From a bacterium (lineage in GTDB: Bacteria; Desulfobacterota; DSWW01), in assembly GCA_030609865.1 (NCBI GenBank), contig JAUWSZ010000029.1, forward strand, positions 1-11,299: a DNA stretch of 11,299 bases. The letters run 5' to 3'. Shown here piece by piece: positions 1-6,783 of the stretch. Position 1 is the first letter of the stretch. Each line of letters opens with the position of its first letter. The translations under genes and the position numbers were made by a program. The notes under the pieces were generated by a model. The model was not told the DNA's origin, made no database searches, and saw nothing but the letters and a program-made list of their open reading frames with translations.

Positions 1-275
1 CCCAGGGCGGTACCGACCCTTACCATGCCCTGCATCACCAGGAGGAACTCGTAGACACACACGGCCAGGACAAAGGTTGCCAGCAGCGAGAAGACCAGGG
101 GATGGAGGAAGGCGGACCCCAGGACGGAACCGGTGATCACAAGATAGGTGAAGTACTTGACCCACATCTGCCTTCGGTCTTCCGGGTCAACCTTGCGGGC
201 CAGGTTTCCTGCAACGATCAGGATCGCTCCGATGGCAAAAAGGGCTGCGTAGATCCAGAGAACTTTGATTGCCAA
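1..275 (-). CDS. Partial membrane protein, probable CdsA-type phosphatidate cytidylyltransferase (N-terminus)
   Basis: Only the first 91 codons are present; the gene runs off the left edge. The frame reads LAIKVLWIYAALFAIGAILI and continues with three hydrophobic stretches (about residues 4-23, 42-58 and 62-85). A basic/acidic loop RKVDPEDRRQMW precedes the second, and a YEF motif lies near the end of the third. This topology and the YEF are reminiscent of CdsA/YnbB-like cytidylyltransferases, which make CDP-diacylglycerol. The catalytic C-terminal signature is outside the window, so the call rests on the N-terminus and on the preceding CDP-alcohol phosphatidyltransferase gene, which would use the product. 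I chose the TTG start because AGGAG sits 6 nt upstream. An in-frame ATG at 302 adds nine residues but has no visible ribosome binding site. It could be another polytopic membrane protein. Confidence 0.5.
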   Translation of the reverse strand, partial: MAIKVLWIYAALFAIGAILIVAGNLARKVDPEDRRQMWVKYFTYLVITGSVLGSAFLHPLVFSLLATFVLAVCVYEFLLVMQGMVRVGTAL

Positions 276-281
276 GGCCCT

Positions 282-286
282 CTCCT
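282..286 (-). promoter_or_regulatory. Ribosome binding site for the TTG-started membrane protein
   Basis: AGGAG on the minus strand lies 6 nt before TTG at 275-273. The upstream in-frame ATG (302-300) has no purine-rich motif in front, so this site favours the TTG. Confidence 0.55.
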
Positions 287-347
287 TCTGATTCCAAACC
301 ATCCGGTGACCCGGCAGCAAGGAGTGCCGGCTCCCGGAATCGGTCGC

Positions 348-1070
348 CTAACTCGAGCGGTCAAAGCCCGGCTTCACCAGGATGCCCATTTTCATGAGTA
401 TGGGATAGATGGTAAGCTGAAAGAGAATCAATACAAGCAAGCCCCATAAGATTGGAGGCCAGGTGTCTTCCAGCCAGACCATGATGGGGATAAACGCGAT
501 GAATGTGCCGTAGTTCGTGAGGCTCTTCCAGCCGAACTTCCAATGCGTTGTTACCAGGCTGGTAATGGGATACTTGATGGGCGCCAGGCAGAGGACGATC
601 AGGACTGCCGTGTACAACGTAGGCCACAGAGGATCCAGCCCCAGAAAGTAGAACAGAAAGATGGAGAAGAAGATCGGAGTGGATCCGAGAGAAAACCCTT
701 GCCGGAGCACATTCTCCTTCATCGAGTATTTCAGGCTGCATGTCATCGCTGCAAGAAGGCAGATGGGGATTCCCAGGTGGGGGAGAAAGACTCCGTTCCT
801 CCAAAAGAAGACCATCGGGACGAACGTGAGGGAGACCACGTCCGTGATCATGTCAATGTACTCGCCCGAGACAAGAGGGATTCGTTCCTTGACTCGGAAC
901 CTTCTCGCCAGCGTCCCGTCCGTAAAATCAATGACGATCGGAAAGAAGATCAGTCGCGCCGCCAAGTCGTTCTGGTTATGGAAAAGGGCAAAGATCCCGC
1001 CCATGGAGAGCGCCAGGCCACTCAGCGTCCACAGGTGAACGAGAAAGTACTTGCTGAACAAGAAGCCCAC
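348..1070 (-). CDS. Phosphatidylcholine synthase-like CDP-alcohol phosphatidyltransferase
   Basis: This is a 240-residue polytopic inner-membrane enzyme expected to transfer a phosphatidyl group from CDP-diacylglycerol to an alcohol. The CDP-alcohol phosphotransferase signature is complete at about residues 47-80: DFTDGTLAR, then G, then YIDMITD, giving the four metal-binding aspartates. The spacer between AR and the following G is 12 residues instead of the usual 8 or so, and is followed by a VKERIPLVSG stretch. That resembles bacterial phosphatidylcholine synthases (VKE.LP.WSGD), as do the length near 240 residues and a later LAPIKYP segment. The start is GTG, with AAGGGGG 7 nt upstream; an in-frame TGA lies about 57 nt upstream with no better start between. 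It follows the dikinase-like gene after 62 nt and precedes a CdsA-like gene, so it is probably co-transcribed with both. The class is secure from the motif. Choline as substrate is inferred; serine, inositol or another alcohol remains possible. Confidence 0.82.
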   Translation of the reverse strand: MGFLFSKYFLVHLWTLSGLALSMGGIFALFHNQNDLAARLIFFPIVIDFTDGTLARRFRVKERIPLVSGEYIDMITDVVSLTFVPMVFFWRNGVFLPHLGIPICLLAAMTCSLKYSMKENVLRQGFSLGSTPIFFSIFLFYFLGLDPLWPTLYTAVLIVLCLAPIKYPITSLVTTHWKFGWKSLTNYGTFIAFIPIMVWLEDTWPPILWGLLVLILFQLTIYPILMKMGILVKPGFDRSS

Positions 1071-1077
1071 AGGTATA

Positions 1078-1084
1078 CCCCCTT
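1078..1084 (-). promoter_or_regulatory. Ribosome binding site for the Pcs-like gene
   Basis: AAGGGGG on the minus strand lies 7 nt before the GTG at 1070-1068. It supports that start in the 62-nt gap after the dikinase-like gene. Confidence 0.55.
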
Positions 1085-1132
1085 CAGATTTACGGATGTC
1101 GTGTCGTGAACAGGGAGGCTGGATTCATGGAA

Positions 1133-3730
1133 CTACACGATACGGACCTCCCCCTTGTCCCCGTCTACCTCGATCGTCTGATTGTCTCTTAGGAGAGCCG
1201 TGGCGTCGTTGACGTTCAGTACCGCCGGTATTCCATACTCCCGGGCAATAATGGCTGCATGGGACAGAAGCCCCCCCGTCTCGGTGATCACGGCGGAGAC
1301 CAGGTTCAGCACCGGCGTCCAGCCTGGATCGGTAAAAAACGTAACCAGTACGTCATCCTGCTCCAGCGTGTGGGTCTCGGAGATGTCTCGAATCACCTTC
1401 ACGCGCCCTCTTGTTACCCCGGGACTGCAGCCGATTCCCTGAAGCACCTGATCTCCGCCGGTCCCTTTCCGTATCTTCTCCTCGATCTTCCACCTCGACC
1501 CGATCTCATTCGGGTTTCGGAAGTTACGGAAGGATGCGTTGTAGTCCTTGTTCTCCTGGATGATTGCGTCTGCCTCCTCGGGAGTCATCCGACCCTCCAG
1601 CACGTCGAACACCTGCCTGAAGCTCAAGAAGAAGATGTCCCTTGCCTCCCTGATCAGGCCCTCCCTGACCCACCGGTGGGCGATTTCGATCGTGTACCTG
1701 CGTACGAGGTAGTATGTGCGGGTCGACCGGTCGCGCATCTCCTCTCGCCACCAAGCATAGTCCCGAACCAGTTTCATCCGCTTGAAAAAACTCCTCTTGG
1801 AGAAGGGGAAGAGCCTGGATAATAATCCCTTGCCGAAAGCGACCTCCGCCTTTTCCTTTTCGGCCAGGTAGAGTTCATACTGCCTCTGATGGAGGACCTC
1901 CGGGTTGTGTGTCTCGTCGTGGGCTCTCAAGTAGTCCTTCAGCGTCTCCAACACAAATTCGATGTCTTCGTCCCAGCGCGGGACCGTGATGTCCAGCTCC
2001 GTTCGACTGTGATACCGGTATTTTTCGATATAGGCTCTTGTTTCCGCCCAAACGCCCTGCCCCTCCACCGAGGCACGAACCCTGTCGGCCATCTCTCGGG
2101 TGTCCATGTCGAGCATGGACTCCTTCAGGCCTGGCTCCTTCACAATTCGATCGGCAAGCTTCCACAGGTCGTGCAAGGGCATCAAGGCTCTCAAGTGGGG
2201 AATGCCGGAAATGGCGTTGAGATAAGAGATGCCATGTCCCTTTCCGTTGAGCTTGTCCAGGGATAATTTGAAGTCGATCTTGCTGTTGGATTGGTTGAAA
2301 ATGGTCAGGAAGTAATTGGATTCCATCCGGAAATAGATCTTCTCGATCAACTCCTTGTAGTGGGGAATGAGTTCCTGGGTGGAAAGCTCGCGGATCGGAA
2401 GCCGGTCCCATCTCTTCTCGATCTCCTCAAACTCGACTTCGTACGCCTGATCAAAGGCGAGCTGCTTCCGGTAGGTTTTGTTGAGGGCCAGAACCGCGGG
2501 AATAGCCTTGATGAGTCCCCAGGGCGTGACAGGTGTTGTGACGCCATCGCCTTCGTAGGTCATCTCGATGGAGAGGTCCTTGTCAAAGTTGCGTTCGTTG
2601 AAGCCCGGGATGTTAAACAGACAGCGTTTTACGGCACCCACGTTCCAGTAAGGCCTGCCAAAGAACATCTTTCCCCAGTCATCACGGTCGATCTCTCCCT
2701 TGAGGAGTGTGAGGCTCTTCATGTAATCAGGCATACTGTGACGCCAGACGTAGTCATACAACGACCACATGAAGGGGGAGCAGACGGCTGCCGACACCCC
2801 TCCATCACGGAAATCCGCAGTGGTCCATTCGTCCATGTCGTTGGGAAAAGAAATCGTGGTGATGGGACGTGTCTGGAGAAGATGCAACCTGTCTTCCGCA
2901 TAAGCGAATTCTATATCCTGGGGTGCTCCGTAGAGCACCTGCACCTTTCTCCCGACTCGAGCGATTTCTGCGAGCTGCTCTTCATTGAGGCATGGCCTCT
3001 CCCGGTCCTGGGCATCCACCTCGAGTTCGCAGGTACCTGCCTCCGAACGGGCGACCTTCGTCCGTTTTTCCCCGATTCGAGATCTTAGAGGCTTGTGGGA
3101 CCGGACATCCAGGACGAACTGATCCGGGTTGACCTTCCCCGACACCAACCCTTCCCCCAATCCCCAGGTGGCCTCCAACATCATCTCCGTATCCACACCT
3201 GTCAAAGGGTTGACCGTGAAAAGAACACCGGAGACATGGGCAGGGACCATCTCCTGTACCACAACAGCCAGTTGCATCTGTTCGTGGGGCAGCCCGTTCT
3301 TCTCGCAATAGGCCCTCACCCGGTTGTTCCATGCAGAGGCCCAGCACCTGCGCAGGTTTTCTTCCAGCGCCTTCCGGCCCACTACGTTCAAGTAGGTTTC
3401 ATATTGTCCTGCGAAACTCGCCTCAGGAAGGTCCTCCATGATGCCCGAGGACCGGACCGCCACGGGCCTTCCCTGAAACATCTTCTCGTACAGATCCCCT
3501 ATCTCCTGGAGCATGTCCTTGGGAAGAGAAAGGCGGGGAACCGTTCCTGGGACTGATTCAGGGCCCTGTCCGCCGGAAAGCAGGGCCGCCCGGACATGTC
3601 CAAAGGCCTCGGTTGTTACGCAGAACCCGGCCGGCACGGTAAACCCTTCCCTCATCAACTCGGCAAGACCCATAGCCTTCTTGCCGACAAAAGAGAAGTC
3701 CTCTCCTTTGATGTCTTGTAAAGGAACCAC
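1133..3730 (-). CDS. PEP synthase/rifampicin phosphotransferase-like dikinase with C-terminal phosphohistidine domain
   Basis: This 865-residue cytosolic enzyme has the domain order of rifampicin phosphotransferases (RPH). The N-terminal PPDK-type ATP-grasp region covers about residues 10-295: GKKAMGLAELM at 16-26, VRSSGIMEDLPEASFAGQYE at 92-111, and the DIEFA and LLQTRPIT strands near 272-291. A long unassigned middle region (about 300-765) follows. The C-terminal swivelling phosphohistidine domain (about 766-865) has GGLLSHAAIIAREYGIPAV with the catalytic His at 824. No PEP/pyruvate TIM barrel follows, so it is not a true PEP synthase or PPDK. In RPH the His passes the beta-phosphate of ATP to a hydroxyl of the acceptor; here the acceptor is unknown. 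The GTG start is the only candidate between an in-frame TAA 27 nt upstream and the conserved N-terminus. The gene leads an operon with two membrane-lipid genes, so a lipid or polyol acceptor is at least as plausible as an antibiotic (inference). Confidence 0.85.
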   Translation of the reverse strand: MVPLQDIKGEDFSFVGKKAMGLAELMREGFTVPAGFCVTTEAFGHVRAALLSGGQGPESVPGTVPRLSLPKDMLQEIGDLYEKMFQGRPVAVRSSGIMEDLPEASFAGQYETYLNVVGRKALEENLRRCWASAWNNRVRAYCEKNGLPHEQMQLAVVVQEMVPAHVSGVLFTVNPLTGVDTEMMLEATWGLGEGLVSGKVNPDQFVLDVRSHKPLRSRIGEKRTKVARSEAGTCELEVDAQDRERPCLNEEQLAEIARVGRKVQVLYGAPQDIEFAYAEDRLHLLQTRPITTISFPNDMDEWTTADFRDGGVSAAVCSPFMWSLYDYVWRHSMPDYMKSLTLLKGEIDRDDWGKMFFGRPYWNVGAVKRCLFNIPGFNERNFDKDLSIEMTYEGDGVTTPVTPWGLIKAIPAVLALNKTYRKQLAFDQAYEVEFEEIEKRWDRLPIRELSTQELIPHYKELIEKIYFRMESNYFLTIFNQSNSKIDFKLSLDKLNGKGHGISYLNAISGIPHLRALMPLHDLWKLADRIVKEPGLKESMLDMDTREMADRVRASVEGQGVWAETRAYIEKYRYHSRTELDITVPRWDEDIEFVLETLKDYLRAHDETHNPEVLHQRQYELYLAEKEKAEVAFGKGLLSRLFPFSKRSFFKRMKLVRDYAWWREEMRDRSTRTYYLVRRYTIEIAHRWVREGLIREARDIFFLSFRQVFDVLEGRMTPEEADAIIQENKDYNASFRNFRNPNEIGSRWKIEEKIRKGTGGDQVLQGIGCSPGVTRGRVKVIRDISETHTLEQDDVLVTFFTDPGWTPVLNLVSAVITETGGLLSHAAIIAREYGIPAVLNVNDATALLRDNQTIEVDGDKGEVRIV

Positions 3731-3766
3731 ACATCTCGCCCTGGCGCCCCCCCTTTACATAACAGA

Positions 3767-3795
3767 ATACTATTATTTCGTATGGATCATAACAA
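3767..3795 (-). promoter_or_regulatory. Candidate sigma70-type promoter for the dikinase/Pcs-like operon
   Basis: On the minus strand TTGTTA (3795-3790) and TAGTAT (3772-3767) are separated by 17 nt, inside the AT-rich part of the divergent region. Each hexamer matches consensus at four positions. Transcription would start about 30 nt before the GTG at 3730. Assigned by eye only. Confidence 0.35.
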
Positions 3796-3803
3796 CGTTC
3801 TTT

Positions 3804-3842
3804 CAACTTGTAAAGGCCTATTCGGACAGAGTTGACAAGTTG
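3804..3842. repeat. Inverted repeat, possible operator, in the divergent intergenic region
   Basis: CAACTTGT (3804-3811) and its exact reverse complement ACAAGTTG (3835-3842) flank a 23-nt spacer. The right arm overlaps the TTGACA of the rightward promoter candidate. The left arm lies just upstream of the leftward promoter. A regulator bound here could affect both directions. It could also be chance, since the arms are only 8 bp. Confidence 0.35.
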
Positions 3843-3862
3843 GCCCGTGTCGCACATAGAAT
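3832..3862 (+). promoter_or_regulatory. Candidate sigma70-type promoter for the glycosyltransferase gene
   Basis: A perfect TTGACA (3832-3837) is followed after 19 nt by TAGAAT (3857-3862), five of six to consensus. The spacing is slightly long. Transcription would begin about 40 nt before the ATG at 3910. Confidence 0.45.
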
Positions 3863-3909
3863 GACGTCACCTGAGCATCTGTTGCTCCTATCTGCCTTTC
3901 CGAGGCTGG

Positions 3910-5142
3910 ATGATGTCCCCACAATCGAAACGCCTCTTGCTTGCCTTCCCGCACGGTGGGTTCCTCGCTCACACGGTAAGACTGCTGGAAATATCGAAGA
4001 CCCTCCGAGAGCAAGGCTATCGCGTGCTCTTCTTCTCGCAGGGCGCGTACACGGAACTGATCTCCCAAGCCGGCTTCGAGGTGGAGGAGATCTTCACCCT
4101 GGACCCACAGTGGCTCATGGACCGGCTTCGCTACGGAGATGTGGAGTTCTACTCCCAGCAGACGTATGAACGCAGTGTTCAGGAAGAGTTGAGTGTCTTC
4201 AAACAGCACGAGCCTGCTGGCGTGCTTGGTGACCATCGGTGGAGTCTCCGCTCCTCCACGGAGATCGCGCGCGTTCCGTATGTATCCATACTGAATGCAA
4301 GCTGGACTCGATTCTGGGAACTTCCTCTGCGGCCCTATTACCATCATCCCATGACACGGGCCCTCGGAGGGGGAAGACTGGCCCGCATGCTGATAGGCCC
4401 TCTGCTACCGCTCTTGGCAGGCCTTTTCAAGAAAGCAGGAGCCAGGGAACAGAACCGCTGGCGCCGGGAGAACGGATTGAAGGAATACGACGTCCATCTG
4501 GAATCCTTTGAGGGAGACCTGAACCTTCTCGTAGATATACCCGAGTACTCTCCATGCAAGGCACTTCCGCCGAATTTCCGTTATGTGGGCCCCCTGTTCT
4601 GGGAACCTGACATCCCGGTGCCGGACTGGCTGGAGGCGTACAATAAAAGCCGATCCGTGGTCTATCTCACCTTTGGATCCACGGGGCTTCCTCAATACTT
4701 CGCCGTGGTGCTCGATCTGTTGAAGGATCAGGATGTGGACGTAATCGTCACCACAGCAGGTCTTGCCGAGATCCGGAACCCTCCGGAAAACTGTCGCGTG
4801 GCCGAAATCCTGCCCGGATTCGCCATCCAGAGGATCACAGACCTCATGGTCTGCCACGGGGGGAACGGGACCATCTACCAGGCACTGTCCGCCGGGGTCC
4901 CCCTGGTGGGCATCCCCACGTGCATTACCCAGGAAATCGAAATGGATCAGGTGGAGCGTTTGGGCTGCGGTCTTCAGGTCAACGAGGTGAGGTTCCGGAC
5001 AAAGGAACTCGCCCGTGCCATCCACCGGGTACTTTCGGAGCCCGGCTTCACGCAACGGGCCCGAGCCATCCAGAATGCGATTGTCCCCTGCCGTCCCCGA
5101 GAGAGAGCCGCGGAAGAGATCACCCGATTCCTCGGGGATTGA
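3910..5142 (+). CDS. GT1/MGT-type GT-B glycosyltransferase
   Basis: A full-length 410-residue GT-B glycosyltransferase resembling the UDP-glycosyltransferase/macrolide glycosyltransferase group, which moves a sugar from a nucleotide donor to a lipophilic acceptor. The N-terminal acceptor domain opens with RLLLAFPHGGFLAHTVRLLE. The C-terminal donor domain has YLTFGSTG near 252-259 and the hallmark HGGNGTIYQALSAGVPLVG at 316-334, followed by P and a Q-containing loop (QEIEMDQ, 341-347). No signal peptide or membrane helix is obvious; such enzymes are usually cytosolic or membrane-associated. GAGG lies 7 nt before the second of two adjacent ATGs (3913), so either could start translation. It is transcribed alone, divergent from the dikinase-like gene, and its last 23 nt overlap the opposing gene at 5120-6046. 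The acceptor is unknown; a lipid fits the neighbours, while a xenobiotic or secondary metabolite is the alternative. Confidence 0.85.
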   Translation: MMSPQSKRLLLAFPHGGFLAHTVRLLEISKTLREQGYRVLFFSQGAYTELISQAGFEVEEIFTLDPQWLMDRLRYGDVEFYSQQTYERSVQEELSVFKQHEPAGVLGDHRWSLRSSTEIARVPYVSILNASWTRFWELPLRPYYHHPMTRALGGGRLARMLIGPLLPLLAGLFKKAGAREQNRWRRENGLKEYDVHLESFEGDLNLLVDIPEYSPCKALPPNFRYVGPLFWEPDIPVPDWLEAYNKSRSVVYLTFGSTGLPQYFAVVLDLLKDQDVDVIVTTAGLAEIRNPPENCRVAEILPGFAIQRITDLMVCHGGNGTIYQALSAGVPLVGIPTCITQEIEMDQVERLGCGLQVNEVRFRTKELARAIHRVLSEPGFTQRARAIQNAIVPCRPRERAAEEITRFLGD

Positions 5143-5150
5143 GGATCTCT
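5115..5150. terminator. Nested hairpin across two convergent stop codons, possible bidirectional terminator
   Basis: An inner stem CCCGA/TCGGG (5123-5127, 5132-5136) with a TTCC loop sits inside an outer stem AGAGATC/GATCTCT (5115-5121, 5144-5150). It spans the stop codons of the glycosyltransferase gene and of the opposing minus-strand gene. Neither side has a T-tract, so it is not a canonical Rho-independent terminator; it may only slow polymerase or protect 3' ends. Confidence 0.3.
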
Positions 5151-6046
5151 ATGGACGGTCTCAAGGGATAGCGCTCCAAGACGTCAGGATAGTTCTCCGG
5201 CAAAGGGTCCTTTCCCTCTTTCACAAGGACCGCAGCCACCAGACCCTCCAGAACGTTTGCCCCAAAGGTCCTTCCCTGGATTCGCGGCGCGGTTGCGATC
5301 AACCTGTGAACGCCTGCCCTGGCCAGCATCGCACGGTCTTCATCCGTGGTGGTGTTGGTAATCACGACTTTTCCCGTTAAGTCATCCGGGGCGAATTTTC
5401 GTATCAGGAGAAAATCCCCTGCCAACACATCTGCCCATGAGAAGTACTTCTCATGCTTGGGTGTTCGCACATCCTGCTTCTGGCCCTGGGGATAGAAAAA
5501 GCGGATCGGCATCTGCCGGGCTGCGGGCAGCAGGACTCTGGCCAGGGACCGGCCGGTTCTCAGACTACGTATGGGGAGGGGAATCCCCATTGTAAAAAGC
5601 AGGTCACCGAATATCATCGGGCAACCCTGATCCCAGAAGAGACGGCCCATGGCGTATCGTTCAGCTAGGGACATGAAAAGGACGCGATGATCGGCCGTCA
5701 AGTGGCCATCTTCGAACAGTTCCCTGAGAATCTTCACCTCCAGGGTCGTCTTCAGGCCGAATCCGCAAACCACAGGCTTGTTCTTCACAAGATCCGCAAG
5801 GTTTCGGGCCTCACGTACGATGTACTTCTTCCCCTCAATCTCCCACAGGAGATCGATACCCCCCAACGCAACGGCATCCACTCCGGGATCATGATCAACC
5901 TCACGCAGAAGTTGGACCATTCTGGTCCTGTCTCCGTCACAACCGATCCGCCGGAGTCGAACCTCGAATCCCGCAAAGCCTGTCTCTGCGGATTTGTCCC
6001 GTGAGCTGGACCCCAAACTTACGCTGACAACCTGGATCGTTTTCAT
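5120..6046 (-). CDS. Conserved protein of the family labelled 'quinate 5-dehydrogenase'; function unknown
   Basis: A 308-residue soluble-looking protein. Its motifs are VVSVSLGSSSRD near the start, GGIDL at 62-66, a central GDLLFTMGIPLPIRSL at 147-162, WADVLAGDF at 204-212, VVITNTTT at 227-234, and RIQGRTFGANVLEG at 255-268. From memory this pattern belongs to a bacterial family that databases label quinate 5-dehydrogenase. I see no classical GxGxxG dinucleotide loop and do not trust that name. The closing TNTTT and GRTFG motifs suggest a nucleotide- or sugar-binding fold, which is a guess. The ATG overlaps the TGA of the HAD gene (ATGA, 6046-6043), so translation is probably coupled. The tail overlaps the glycosyltransferase gene by 23 nt. 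As last gene of a four-gene operon it probably acts in the same process as the phosphatase and decarboxylase pair. Confidence 0.7.
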   Translation of the reverse strand: MKTIQVVSVSLGSSSRDKSAETGFAGFEVRLRRIGCDGDRTRMVQLLREVDHDPGVDAVALGGIDLLWEIEGKKYIVREARNLADLVKNKPVVCGFGLKTTLEVKILRELFEDGHLTADHRVLFMSLAERYAMGRLFWDQGCPMIFGDLLFTMGIPLPIRSLRTGRSLARVLLPAARQMPIRFFYPQGQKQDVRTPKHEKYFSWADVLAGDFLLIRKFAPDDLTGKVVITNTTTDEDRAMLARAGVHRLIATAPRIQGRTFGANVLEGLVAAVLVKEGKDPLPENYPDVLERYPLRPSIEILNPRGIG

Positions 6047-6783
6047 ACCCTATGAACGCCGACAAGTCCCTCGATCAGGGACAAGAAGGGGGTTGAACAA
6101 TGCAGAATTTCCCAGCCCCGTTGCTTTGCTATCCTGCGGAGCTTGCCGTCTCCGTTGACCACACATGCATGTCCGCACAGGTCCAGGACGGGCAGGTCCG
6201 AGAGGCTGTCCCCGTAAGCACAGGATTCGCCGGGATGGATTCCTCTTGACTCACAGAACGCCTTTGCCAATCGTGCCTTCTCTTCGCCGTGGCACGCCTC
6301 TCCTTCCAGTCGCCCCGTGAGTTTTCCATCCGAGTAACGTGCCTTCGTGCCGATGACCTCCGCGACCTGCAGGCACTCCGCTGCCGGAAGAAGCTGTTCC
6401 TCAAGAGATGCACTCAGGAGAACCGTAACATGCCCGGCTCGGTTATGTTGATCAATCCTGGCTTTCAATCCCGGACGAAGCGATGGTTGGACCAGATATT
6501 GAAAGAGACGGCTACAGAGATCGTTCATCTGATCATGGGACAGGCCTCTCAGGCCCGAAAGAACGGTCTCCTTGAGCTCGCTGTTCGTAAGCCTGTTCCT
6601 TTGATAGTCCATCAGGGCCTTGAAGAACCGAAGCAGGGAGACGCGCCCGATTCGCTTCCAGCCGGCAACCAATCCCAGAAGAAAAAAGCTGTCGAGGCAG
6701 GTCACGGTTCCGTCGAAATCGAAGAAGGCAGCGATCCTGCCCTGCATACGCATTGGGTCTGGAATCGTCTCTTTCCTGATCAT
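6043..6783 (-). CDS. HAD-superfamily subfamily IB phosphatase (SerB-like)
   Basis: A 246-residue cytosolic phosphohydrolase of the phosphoserine phosphatase type. Motif I is FFDFDGTV, with the Asp nucleophile at 22 and the acid/base Asp at 24. Motif II is LLSAS (122-126), motif III is the Lys at 169 in CHGEEKARLAKAF, and motif IV is YGDSLSDLPVL with Asp 192 and 196. The NGDGKLRRIAKQRGW tail is typical of subfamily IB. The helical cap between motifs I and II (about 30-115) chooses the substrate, which cannot be read from sequence. The start ATG overlaps the stop of the upstream decarboxylase paralogue (ATGA), with AGGA about 7 nt upstream; ATG codons at residues 11 and 13 are weaker alternatives. 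In this operon it could remove phosphate from a head-group precursor, or from a phospholipid as other IB members are thought to do (inference). Confidence 0.88.
   Translation of the reverse strand: MIRKETIPDPMRMQGRIAAFFDFDGTVTCLDSFFLLGLVAGWKRIGRVSLLRFFKALMDYQRNRLTNSELKETVLSGLRGLSHDQMNDLCSRLFQYLVQPSLRPGLKARIDQHNRAGHVTVLLSASLEEQLLPAAECLQVAEVIGTKARYSDGKLTGRLEGEACHGEEKARLAKAFCESRGIHPGESCAYGDSLSDLPVLDLCGHACVVNGDGKLRRIAKQRGWEILHCSTPFLSLIEGLVGVHRV

Noticed and set aside
543..1109. Plus-strand open frame of 188 codons opposite the Pcs-like gene
   Set aside because: The product is highly charged and repetitive (RKEDQ-rich), as expected from the complement of hydrophobic membrane codons; the opposite strand carries a complete catalytic signature.
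2291..3088. Open frame of 265 codons on the plus strand opposite the dikinase-like gene
   Set aside because: Antisense shadow of an enzyme whose ATP-grasp motifs are on the other strand; no domain or ribosome binding site was seen.
1133..3730. Annotation as phosphoenolpyruvate synthase (ppsA)
   Set aside because: The phosphohistidine motif is about 40 residues from the C-terminus and no PEP/pyruvate-binding barrel follows, so PEP synthesis by the PpsA mechanism is not supported.
3747..3753. Run of seven C residues as a phase-variable tract
   Set aside because: It lies outside coding sequence, 17 nt before the GTG start, and a seven-base run is too short to argue for phase variation without population data.
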